Shown here piece after piece: positions 11,399-21,299 of a stretch of 64,000 nt of DNA (positions are counted from its first letter, which is position 1; every line of letters begins with the position of its first letter). The notes under the pieces are model-generated. The model was not told where the DNA came from. It worked only from the letters and a program-made list of their open reading frames with translations, and did not search any database. Source of the stretch: Wyeomyia smithii (lineage: Eukaryota > Arthropoda > Insecta > Diptera > Culicidae); the NCBI RefSeq assembly GCF_029784165.1, contig NC_073696.1:260692494-260756493 (forward strand), in the 5' to 3' direction. The position numbers and the translations under genes were made by a program.

Positions 11399-13745
11399 TT
11401 CTCCCCCCGATGGAACTGGCGAGCATTCCCGGTTTCATCAGACACATCCAAAATAGCCAACTTTGCCACAGGCCGACGCAAAATGCCTTTGGTAGTCATA
11501 ATCTCCGCTTGCCTTGCTCTTCCATCTGCAGCGGTGATCACTTTCAGAATGCGTCCTCGCGTCCATTTATTACGTGTCGTATCGTCGATGATAAGAACTA
11601 GTTCGCCCGGTTGTATGGCTCTACTTTCCTCGAACCACTTCGTCCGTTTAGTTAGAGTTGGTAAGTATTCTAGGACCCACCGTTTCCAAAATCGGTCCAA
11701 AAGCTTTTGGATTCGACCCCACGATCGTTTCAATAGAGAACATTCATTCGCTGCAGCTGCTATCGGCTGGCGTATTCCTGATGAGCTACCGAGCAGAAAG
11801 TGATTTGGCGTAAGGGATTCTTGTTCTGCCGAATCTATGGGTAAATACGTCAGCGGACGGCTGTTTACTATGGATTCTGCCTCGATGACTATGGTTGAAA
11901 GGTCTTCATCAGAAATATTGTCATTATCACACGTAGCGCCAAGTGCTGTTTTGACGGAACGAACCAATCGTTCCCAGGATCCCCCCATATGGGGGGCTGA
12001 GGGAGGATTGAATTTCCAATTTGTTGTCGTACTGGTGAACGTTGCTTCCAGGCCCTGTTCAATTTGTTCTCGCAGTAATCTTTCTGCGCCTTGAAAATTA
12101 GTTCCGTTGTCGCTGTAAATTACGACCGGGAACCCTCTGCGACAAACGAATCTGCGAACAGCCAAAATACACGATTCCGTGCTTAAGTTGCTTGCTACTT
12201 CGACGTGTACCGCACGAATAGTTAAGCACGTAAATAACGCAATCCAGCGTTTTACATGGCTGCGTCCAAGCTTGACAGTGATGGGGCCGAAATAATCAAG
12301 CCCAACGTAGCTAAAGGGTCGGGCGAATGCAGACAATCTAGCTTCTGGCAGGGGCGACATCAGCGGAACTTTTGGTTTCGCTTTGCGTATTCGACAAAGT
12401 TGACAACTCGTACTTCTCTTCTTAACTAAGGTCCGAAGCTTCGGAATGTAGTAACGTTGACGTAGTTCGTTCACTACCGTCTCGTTGTTACCGTGGTGTA
12501 ATTTTTTGTGTTGTTCATCTACGATCAGAGCTGTTAACCGGTTGTGGTAGGAAAGAATGATTGGATACTTAACGGTAGATGGTGCTCGTCGAGCCGCTCC
12601 AGTTCGACCATCAACTCTCAGGACACCATTCTTATCCATCATTGGAGTCAGCGTATATATGCTGCTGGACTTTTCGATCGGCTTCCGTTGAGTTGCTGGA
12701 AGAGTCATGTTGTGTTTCAACGTTGCAACTTCGTCTGGGTATGATTGCCACTGGGACATTGCAAATAAAGATTGCTCGGCTTGGCGTAATTCTGCTGAGG
12801 ACAGGTGTATCGATCGTTGGCTCTCTGATGGCTTCTGTCTTCGAGTATAATTTATGAACCGGTGCACATATGCCATTGCCCTGAGCAAACGATTGTATTT
12901 AGAAAAACGTTGAAAGTCTATTACTGACACCCGTCCGATCAATCCTCTATGAGCGTAGCACGCTCTAAGCTCCTCCTCAATTGGAACGGGTTGCCTTTGT
13001 TGTGGCCATTCTGCTTCATGTTTGTACAGGAATTCTGGGCCAGAGTACCAAATGCTGTTAGCCTTGAAGTAAGGACCAGATCCCCACTTTGTCGCTTCAT
13101 CGGCGGGATTTTGTTTAGAAGGGACCCAGCGCCATTCATTTCTATCAGTCAACTCCAAAATTTCTGCAACTCGGAAAGACACATACGGTCGGAATCGTCG
13201 AGGGTCTGAATTTATCCAACTCAGTGCGGTGCTCGAGTCAGTCCAAAGGAAATGTTTGGATATCTTTAGGGAATGCCCATCCTTCACAAACTGACTTAGA
13301 CGTGCTCCTTGTGTGCACGCCTGAAGTTCTAATCTCGGTATCGTGACTGGTTTTAAAGGCGCAACCCTGGATTTGGCCATGACCAACGCCACTTCGACAT
13401 TTCCTTCTAAATTCACGACTCGCAAATACGATACGCTGCAGTACGCTAATTGGCTAGCATCTGTGAATGTATGAAGTTGAACTTTTTCGAAATAGTTAGT
13501 GTTTCTAAAATAGCACCTGGGAATTCGAACCGTGTCGATATGCTTTAACGTTGCAACCCATGTTTTCCAATGTTCGAAAATATCATCGGTCACGCATTCG
13601 TCCCAGCCGATCCGCGCGCACCAGGTTTCTTGAACTAACATTTTTCCTAACACAATGTATGGTGCTAATAAGCCTAGTGGATCAAATAGAGTCATCACGC
13701 AGCGTAAAATTTGTCGTGAGAGGGCTCACTGATTTCTTTGAAGAG

Positions 13746-14033
13746 TGTTGTTTCGGATTGTAGAGTAAGAGCCCTCCACACGTGTATCCGAGAAACTGTA
13801 TTGATTTTATATGACTTATCTGCGCTATCTGCAGAATAAATTCTAAGTTATTCAAATATATTTCACTACACGAAATCTCGAATAATTTCTCTAAGCTAAC
13901 CTACTCTACTTTCACATCTGACGTTGTCTTCTCAAAGGCCAAAGAGATAAGCTGATCCTCCATCAGCGATCACGGCATTAGCCGTTTATTAACGGCGAGC
14001 AAAGTTGCCAGTTCCTTTGCTTCCTTGGTAACA
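13746..14033 (-). repeat. BEL/Pao LTR, internally deleted (288 bp)
   Basis: It has the same ends as the LTR at 10939-11398 (TGTTACC at 14033, AACAACA at 13746) but lacks two internal blocks. One deletion of ~130 bp is bounded by a GAGCCCT microhomology; the second lies between GCGCTATCT and CTGCAG. Outside the deletions the two LTRs are nearly identical. It stands between two pol fragments in the same orientation. Confidence 0.8.
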
Positions 14034-14441
14034 TTCTCCCCCCGATGGAACTGGCGAGCATTCCCGGTTTCATCAGACACATCCAAAATAGCCAACTTTG
14101 CCACAGGCCGACGCAAAATGCCTTTGGTAGTCATAATCTCCGCTTGCCTTGCTCTTCCATCTGCAGCGGTGATCACTTTCAGAATGCGTCCTCGCGTCCA
14201 TTTATTACGTGTCGTATCGTCGATGATAAGAACTAGTTCGCCCGGTTGTATGGCTCTACTTTCCTCGAACCACTTCGTCCGTTTAGTTAGAGTTGGTAAG
14301 TATTCTAGGACCCACCGTTTCCAAAATCGGTCCAAAAGCTTTTGGATTCGACCCCACGATCGTTTCAATAGAGAACATTCATTCGCTGCAGCTGCTATCG
14401 GCTGGCGTATTCCTGATGAGCTACCGAGCAGAAAGTGATTT
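13970..14441 (-). pseudogene. pol: BEL/Pao pol C-terminal fragment (second copy)
   Basis: From ~14441 down, this repeats the last ~137 codons of the pol at 11335-13698: the integrase C-terminal part with SWGRIQKLLDRFWKRW, the GELVLIIDD stretch and the LRRPVAKLAILDV end. Almost every residue is shared; one visible difference is ELATLL versus ELTTLL. Identity stops sharply at 14441, where unrelated sequence begins. It is a truncated 3' end of another copy of the same family and lies 5' of LTR2, forming pol-LTR-pol-LTR in tandem. Confidence 0.88.
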
Positions 14442-14639
14442 ATTTGACTATGTCCGGCGGGTTGCTTCTGATTGAATAAGTAGTATGTTCACGGCCTTAG
14501 TCATTTGCTTTGATCCGTAGCTTATCTAGTTGGCTCTTGTTATGCCAGGACGTGGAAACAGTCTCCAAGAAGATACAGGTAGAGGGTATCAAATTGTTCC
14601 GTTTAAATAAATAGAAAAGATTTTTACTTTTGAGAAAGG

Positions 14640-15045
14640 GTTTCTTCTTTTGATTTTTTGAAGTAGAATACTTCTCTCAGGAAGTTCGGCTACATAGGGA
14701 TGTGAAATGAAAATCTAAAACCGGAAAAAGTAAAAAATATGTCCAATTTCAAATGCTTATAAATTGGTTAGTATTCGATGGATTTCCTCCGTTCTTGCAG
14801 CAATAGATTGGAACATCTTCTAAGATTCTTCCTAAATGAAGATAATTGTAATTTTATTATTCAAACTATTGTACTATTGAAAATAGTCAAGCCTTGTCAA
14901 AACGAAAAATTCGACCGCTGATTGGTCGTTATATGATTGCTTCCCAAGCACGGTCGACAGAATCATATACCTTGCAATTGAAAATATGATATTTGGCCTA
15001 AATAAGAGCCTGTTTCAGCCGAAGCTGCTCATAATGGTTCTAGAT
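14640..15045. repeat. Dispersed repeat shared with 52.4, 27.9 and 63.05 kb
   Basis: The stretch with AGTAGAATACTTCTCTCAGG and TCGGCTACATAGGGATGTG occurs in reverse at ~63045-63105. The following TTCTCCG(C/T)TCTTGCAGCAAT segment recurs at ~52585-52605, and the downstream part (AAGCCT…, TTCGACC) at ~27970-28060. No coding potential was recognised. Confidence 0.6.
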
Positions 15046-15275
15046 AGCGACAACAGCAGTCATCCCTTAGCAGCAGCAGTAGCAATGCAGTGGATACCAG
15101 CGATAGCGGATAGCGGCCACAACTGTGGCGTAGCAATGGATAGCGCACTAGTTGCAGCGGTACTCAGCATCAATAGCAGCTGGGCCAGCTGATGCAGGGA
15201 CAGCGGATACCAATGGCAGCGTAGAGCGGCCACAACTGTGGCATGACTAGGAATAGCTTAGCAGTTGCAGCGGGT
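15046..15275. repeat. Imperfect CAG/AGC-rich repeat cluster
   Basis: GATAGC, CAGCAG and GCAGCGG-type units repeat irregularly. The 18-base phrase AGCGGCCACAACTGTGGC occurs twice, about 110 bases apart, in similar contexts. It looks like a decayed minisatellite with ~100-bp higher-order units. Confidence 0.7.
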
Positions 15276-15485
15276 AAATCTTACCATGGAGCATTTATGC
15301 AATAATTGAATGAAAATTGCAATATCAGCAATCGGCCTTTTTCAAGGCTAGTAAATGTATTTGGAAGAGCATAATAATGGTTATCAATAAACTGCAACTG
15401 AGGTTTGATGTTGCTGCAAATGCATAGCAGTGTGATGTTGATACTGTGCTTAACAAGCGGTAAATACGAAACAAATCCGATTTCA

Positions 15486-15590
15486 AAATGACTGACACGC
15501 AAGCAGCCGGGTTATCTAAAAGCATTCTACTTCAAACTTGCGGTCGTGGCTTTGCACACAACCCTCCTGTGATTTTTTTTGAGATGTTTT
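15486..15590. repeat. Dispersed repeat, inverse copy at 62603-62698
   Basis: The reverse complement of this stretch reads through ATCACAGGAGGGTTGTGTGC, the CACGACCGCAAG phrase and the TTTGCGTGTCAGTCATTTT phrase also seen at 62600-62695. Two copies on opposite strands and 47 kb apart indicate a transposed repeat of unknown type. Confidence 0.7.
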
Positions 15591-15827
15591 CAAGCGACAC
15601 AAAGAAACAATCATTTGTATTTATTTAAACGTAACTTAAGAGTTAAGAAAAAAATATCGACAAGAGAAACATACAAAATGGCGGACATATCCACAATTTC
15701 GTAATCATGCAATTCATAATCATTGTGAAAATCTGTCTGTCTACTATGCTATTGCTACTATGTAGCAATAGAAGTATTGAACGTTGAAATATTTTTTCTC
15801 AACTGTGGTAAAATTAATTGTCTTCCC

Positions 15828-16243
15828 GGTCAAAAGAGCACAACTAAAACATTACAAAACTCTATCAACGTGAGATACAAATAACATATTTTGATACAAT
15901 TTTGTATTTTGATTACAAAATTGAATTTGAATATATATAATAACAAAACGTGTAATGAAGTAGTCCTGAAACAAGTCTAACTAACTTTTCGTTTTTATCA
16001 AAACCTGTTGTTGCTAACAATGTTTGTTATTATATTGTATTATATACTATCTTATTTTGTTAGAAAGCTAATATGTTAGTAACAAATTTTAATATGTGTT
16101 TGATACTAGTAGAATCATTTCTGTTATAATTTCTGTTATTTTAACACCTAACGGGACCAAATTGAAAACACAGCCTGGAAGGTTTTTCCCGTAACAAACT
16201 AACAACTTCTGTTACATTTTTGTTTTTTCTTTCTGATCGGGTT
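15828..16243. repeat. Possible TIR element (CCCGRTCAnAAAG ends)
   Basis: The left part CCCGGTCAAAAGAGCACAAC and the reverse-complemented right part CCCGATCAGAAAGAAAAAAC are similar, and the interior is rich in TAACAAA-type words. The terminal match is short and no target duplication was resolved, so this is tentative. Confidence 0.3.
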
Positions 16244-16290
16244 TGCCACAAATGTAAATTTGTATAAATAACTTAAGTTATTTTTCTATA

Positions 16291-16391
16291 CACTAAAGTC
16301 GCTTTTTACGCGAGGGATACGTGTCGCGTGAAAAAAACCGCGTAAATTCCGGAATTCGCGTAAAAAACCCGCGTTGAAAAAAACGCCTATG
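16291..16391. mobile_element. MITE fragment, CACTAAGGTCGC/GCGTAAAAA family
   Basis: It begins CACTAAAGTCGCTTTTTACG after TA and continues with repeated CGCGTAAA units and TTCCGGAATTCGC. The right terminal repeat is missing. Relatives lie at 18818-19141 (complete), 25752-25880 and 38352-38409. Confidence 0.65.
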
Positions 16392-17317
16392 AAGCAACCT
16401 TAGTTTATTTATGCACGCCAATCCAGCACACAAGATTGTTAAAATATGCCATTTTGCGTTTTTCTTAATCAACATTTATTTTCCTATGCCCAAACCTATC
16501 TTTAAGCGTTTGTCGGACACGAATGCACACAATATGTGTAAAGTGTCTTTAATAAAATTAATAATAATAATAATAATATCTTTAAGCGTATGCAAAAGAT
16601 TATTTCGCTGTATCGCATTTTTCACCCCGAAAATAAAACTAAGAAAAACCACCTCCGAGCAATGAGAACACTTTAAAGAGAGCGCTATACCTTTTAAATA
16701 AAATCTGTTGGTTGCAAATTCGTTTTTTCATCTCCAAGATAAATAAATTAACCCTCTAGTACCCAGTGCCGCCTTAAGACGGTCTTCAGTTGAACCCCTA
16801 AAAGCTTCAATCAATACTTAACAAATGTTTATAAAGTTTCAAAGTGATTTTTTCGAAGTCCGTCTGAAAATTGATTTGGGCACTAGTGGGTTAAAGCTAC
16901 AATTTAATTATTTACCGTATATTGCAAACATCGATTAAAAAATAATTTTTAAACATTTATGTAACCATATTTACCTAGTACAAGAATTATTAGTAAGCAC
17001 ACTAACTGTTCGGTTATTTCAAAAATTTGGTTATTCGGATTGGAATATTTTTAAAAATTTTAGATTAATGAGACAGACCTTGCAAATTAAGCAAATGATT
17101 AGTTGTATTAATTTACAACACACCTAACACGGCGCTGCCATGCATCTTCAAAAACCGAGAAAAATATGAACAATATGTTCCCCGTCGTCAATCATAATAA
17201 ATTCAACTAAATTTTGTATGATTTCCAACATTAATTGTTTTCTTAAGAAACTATGCTCGCTGTTCTATTGAATCTTCACGACATAGATACAAAAATAAAA
17301 ACTTTTTTGATCCCGGC

Positions 17318-17534
17318 CGTATGAACAAAAAAGTTTGTCCTGCTTGTCTCTTAGTATTTGCAGCGGCGAATAAAGCCAACGCTTTAAGGCCGTGAACATA
17401 CTAGCGCTGTAGGCTAATGTACAGCCCTAAGTAAATCCCTGCCGCAGGTTAATGTACAGCTAACCCACGGCAAGGCGAACCGTCTCCGCAGTGCAAGACG
17501 CGCCAGTATATTTCCGGCCTAACTCATACGGCCT
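17318..17534. repeat. Possible MITE with GGCCGTATGAA / CATACGGCC ends
   Basis: GGCCGTATGAACA at the left and CTCATACGGCCTATTG at the right form short inverted ends. The same ends, much closer together, occur at 52987-53071. In between is a GC-richer stretch with two AATGTACAGC phrases. Boundaries are approximate. Confidence 0.45.
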
Positions 17535-17932
17535 ATTGTCTCATAGCACCAGCAAATGTACGAACAAGCTCAGAAATTCTGGTAAGCTTCAGTGAACGGG
17601 CGAATTCGAGGCGAATGCTATTTTGTCTTCGTCCCGATTTTATTTGCCATGATGAATCTATCAATGTCACGGTGAACCGATACAAATATTTACTGAGTTG
17701 CATCGATGTGATTTTGAACCGTATCCAATCGGCAAATAATGAGAAACAGCAGGAAAAGGGAAAGACACGAATCGATCGTTTCAGTTCATCCGAACACATG
17801 TACGCGCCCGATGAAGTATGCGTTCGTGTTACATTGACATTAGTCCACAGCGAACGGTTCACGAAGCAAATGAAGATTCAATGCAGGAATCAGGAGCCCT
17901 GCTCTAACACCGTCTTCCAGTAGTGCTTTTAG

Positions 17933-18252
17933 CAGTGGTTCCTACCGGGGGTCCACGGCCGGCAAGGGATCCGTGAAGGTCTTCGCAAATTTGACAGGTA
18001 ATTTAAATTCCTTTCTAGACACCTCTATAAAAGCGGGTTATCAGCTCTTCTGCGTATTTGGGCTATGAGGTGAAACAAATTAGACTTTCAGGACGATTTA
18101 AGACTGGAAAACGCAGCCTCGTATTGCAAATCTCGTATCTGATTTTTTTTTCGGGGGGAACCGTGAAGCTCTCTGTAATTCGCATAGGCAGCCGCGGAGC
18201 TCTTTGTGTTTAGCAAAAGGGGCTGCGGACCCAAAAAGGTTGGGAGCCACTG
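17933..18252. mobile_element. hAT MITE, 320 bp (CAGTGG termini)
   Basis: Left CAGTGGTTCCTACC and reverse-complemented right CAGTGGCTCCCAACC are hAT-type terminal inverted repeats. The flanking 8-mers GCTTTTAG (17925-17932) and GCTTAGAG (18253-18260) match at six of eight positions, as expected for an aged 8-bp duplication. It interrupts the LOA RT just before EEGSNIEPAK. Confidence 0.78.
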
Positions 18253-18817
18253 GCTTAGAGGAAGGGTCGAACATTGAACCCGCTAAAACAGTCATCATAC
18301 CCTTCACCAAGCGAAGGATGTGTTTAATTACTCCTTCGCTATTGAATTGTTGTTTCAGCAATGAGACCGAATATTGTGGAATCATTCTGGATTAGGAGCT
18401 GAACAGGACTGCTCAGCTGGACTACGCTAACAAGATGGCAGAACACTGTGTTACATCACCATTGCTCGACTACGTATAACCTACGCAGCCCTTGTACGGT
18501 AATCTAAGGTTAATGAAACGACAGCTCAGGAAAAACTCAACAAAGTTCAACGACTGGCCTCTCTTCCCAGTGTTAGCAGTGCCCTGCGCACAACCCCGAC
18601 TGCAGCCATGGAAGCCATGTTGTGCTTACTGCCTCTATGTAAAGGAAGAGTGTTTGGCGCCATGAGGAGGCAAAGAATTACAACGATGCTCGAAGATGAC
18701 CTAGTGGGTCACCTGGACATTCTGAAAATCGAATCCCAGACTCAATCAGGGTATAAAGACCACTATCTTTTTGGGTAAGTGGCGAACCGTCTTTCAAGCA
18801 GAGGTATGCGCAATATA

Positions 18818-19141
18818 CAGTAAGGTCGCTTTTTACGCGGGTTGCTTTCCTCCATTACTCAAAAACGGTACAAGATATCGACCTAATTTTAATCACGTTT
18901 TCCGTTTCAGGCCACGAGTGATCATATATCAGTTTTCAAAAAAATTCACAATTTTTGGTGTAAATACTCAAAATTTAAAATATTGCATTTTGGTCTCTAG
19001 ATTGGCCACTATCATATTCAAACGAGGTTTGAAAGTTTTAGGACGGTTTTCTTTGCTATATTTGCAACTCAAAAAAGTCGTTTTTTACGCGGGCCCATAC
19101 AAATTCGGAACGCATACCCCGCGTAAAAAGCGACCTTAGTG
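18818..19141. mobile_element. Complete Tc1-type MITE, 324 bp (CACTAAGGTCGC family)
   Basis: The ends CAGTAAGGTCGCTTTTTACG and, reverse complemented, CACTAAGGTCGCTTTTTACG are nearly identical, flanked by TA (18816-18817 and 19142-19143). It sits in the LOA RNase H between QAEVCAI and LVSYDMSKAQL; deleting it with one TA restores the frame. Its interior is shared with 5002-6030, where the 791-bp MITE inserted. An apparent 122-codon open frame over it is not a gene. Confidence 0.9.
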
Positions 19142-19501
19142 TACTTGTGAGCTATGATATGTCTAAAGCGCAACTATAGAATCTTTTCAGACAGTTCGCT
19201 CGACTGGCATCAAAGTCTGCCACATATGTTTCCAGACTAGTTTGGGAGAGCATTGCAATAATCAGGGAACTTTCCCGTCTCAACAAAGTCATGCTACTCT
19301 GCGGAGTCGTAGGAAATGAACATGCCGACAGCCTAGCAAAACAAGGATCTGCTCAGCAACCGTTTCTGGGTACCTCTACATCCGCCATTAAAGACGAACT
19401 AAGTACATGGGAAGCGCTAAAAAATAGCATCTCATTAGCAACATGCGCAGAGTTTTAGACAAGCTAAACAGTTTATCAACCCCAATTCTGTGGCTACCAA
19501 A

Positions 19502-20100
19502 CAGGCTTGTTCAGTTCTCTTGAATTTTGCCCTAAATTTCCCTCTCTACCTGCCAAACCCCTTGGAGAACTTGAGTCGCAGAGTTCCTTTTCACTCTTAA
19601 TCATCGCGTGTGAGGGGTAAACATTTGTTTGCTCTCTCAGTTTAAGAGGGAGTAGTTTTCGTTAGCTTCTCCTTTACTAGACTAGAAGATGGCCAAATAT
19701 CAAAACATTTAGGTTCACTTTGAAGCCACATCCTAACCGTTTTCGAATTTAATAATAATAGGAAGATAGGAAGATTTACAACTCACCATGGATGCGTATT
19801 CTACAGAAAGTTCGATTTTATACTGTTTTTGTCGCACCCCAGAGCGATGAGAACGGTAACGCAATGCTGTTGATCGCCGAGCAACTCATTTCACTTTTCT
19901 TGCGTGCGCGGATGAGCAATTTACAAAAGTTTCTCTGGGTTTTTGCTCTGTCAAATTAGGAGCGTTTTTTCGTCAGAGAAACTATTACTCTGCGCTCTCT
20001 ACAGCAGATGGTGTGATGCACATTGAATGTAAGCTCACAGTTGTTAAGAGGGAGTAAAACTGTTTGCTCTTTGAGATGAAGATTAGCAAAACAAAGCCTG
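19502..20100. mobile_element. hAT-like element, 599 bp, perfect 8-bp duplication
   Basis: CAGGCTTGTTC at the left and AACAAAGCCTG at the right form the terminal inverted repeat. CTACCAAA is duplicated exactly at 19494-19501 and 20101-20108. Removing it joins FINPNSVATK to RLLRLTRSEL in the LINE frame. No transposase frame is present. The perfect duplication suggests a later insertion than the neighbouring hAT MITE. Confidence 0.92.
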
Positions 20101-20547
20101 CTACCAAAAGACTACTTAGGTTAACTCGTAGTGAACTACGCATCATCACAAGACTTCTCACTGGACACTGTTCTGCTCTTTATCATTTAAAGAAAATCGG
20201 CAAAACCTAAAAGAACCTTCATCGGAAATTACCTCTAAACTCCGTACCAATCCCAAAACGGTCACTAGTTTCAACTTCATCAATGAGTTCGAGTATCTGG
20301 TAAAGTAATCGAGACCAGCGGGGTAGAGGTAATGTAAAAACTTACTAAGCCTTGTTATGGGGGAAAGCATCGAAAATTTCGAAAAAAGTCCTTACAAAAT
20401 TTATGGATGACGCCTTAGCATGTAAGAAACTCGGAACATACGAAGTTTTATGTCATTTTTGCAACTACAAAAAAGTTCCTTTCAATTTCGGGAACTGAGT
20501 CAAAAAGCTTCCAACAGTTGTTTGAAGTTGAATTTTATGATACCCTA

Positions 20548-21295
20548 CACGCAAAAGTTGGAGTGTGCGTAACCAGATCATTTATGAGCGAAATTAGCGC
20601 ATTTACTGATTAAAATTAGAACCAGTACAACGCATGTGCGTTGGGCATAACGCATTTGATGCTCTAGCGTATTTTGAATGTATTGCGCAGCTCCAAACCA
20701 CTACACTTATAAAGCATCAGCCGATGTTCAGAAGGTTGGCATCGTAAAAAAGTGCAACCAGCAATCAATACTGATAAGTTGGGTACTGACTCCATTGAAG
20801 AAATTATTGTCTGATCGATTCACTTGCATGAATCAGGTCATTTGAAAACATCATTCAATCATTAACAATAAACAAAAACATGAGATTAGTCCAAAACTTT
20901 TTGCATTTAATTATGACTCTGGTTTCATTCTCTTGTATTCGGTTCTGCGTTACTGGCACCAGCGTCAATAACTTCCACGGCAGTAAGGCTCGCCATTGGC
21001 TGTTTCGGTTGCTGACGATTTTTAGGGATGCACGAGCCGTTGATACGCACCGGCTCGCGAAAGTAAAGAACGGTTTTTTGAGCGCCTCGAAACTGATCGT
21101 TCGCCCGAAGCCGAAGTTTACCGACACATTACGATTTTTGTGTATATGATACATATTCTGATTTTGATCTCTGTCAAAGTATTCCTTGTACAACTTTTGC
21201 GTTATGCGTATCACGCATTGGTTGTGAGAAGTCAGAGCAAATTCTGTGCGAATTGAAAGGACACATTGGATGATTAAAGCTTGAACTTTTGCGTG
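20548..21295. mobile_element. TIR element, 748 bp (CACGCAAAAGTT ends, TA flanks)
   Basis: CACGCAAAAGTT at the left and AACTTTTGCGTG at the right are exact inverted repeats, each flanked by TA. Open frames of 89-119 codons inside overlap on opposite strands and show no recognisable domain. It is probably a Tc1/mariner-type MITE. Confidence 0.7.
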
Positions 21296-21299
21296 TAGT

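Larger units (their letters stand above)
17902..20400 (+). pseudogene. LOA-clade LINE, 3' part: RT C-terminus and RNase H
   Basis: This continues the LINE cut at 9061. Blocks in order: EEGSNIEPAKTVIIPFTKRR (RT thumb region), FSNETEYCGIILD, ITIARTTYAALV, KLNKVQRLASLPS, then RNase H starting VFQAEVCAI (catalytic Glu). After the MITE at 18818-19141 come YDMSKAQL, VSRLVWESI and GNEHADSLAKQGSA (last RNase H motif). After the hAT element at 19502-20100 it reads KRLLRLTRSELRIITRLLTG with HCSALYHLKKIGKT, a C-terminal zinc-binding-like tail. Stops are frequent in the first part. The RNase H frame is restored across both later insertions when each is removed with one target duplication. The 3' end is approximate. 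Confidence 0.75.

Noticed and set aside
18771..19139. 122-codon frame on +
   Set aside because: It covers a MITE and part of a LINE; only the first ~15 residues (RNase H start) are meaningful.
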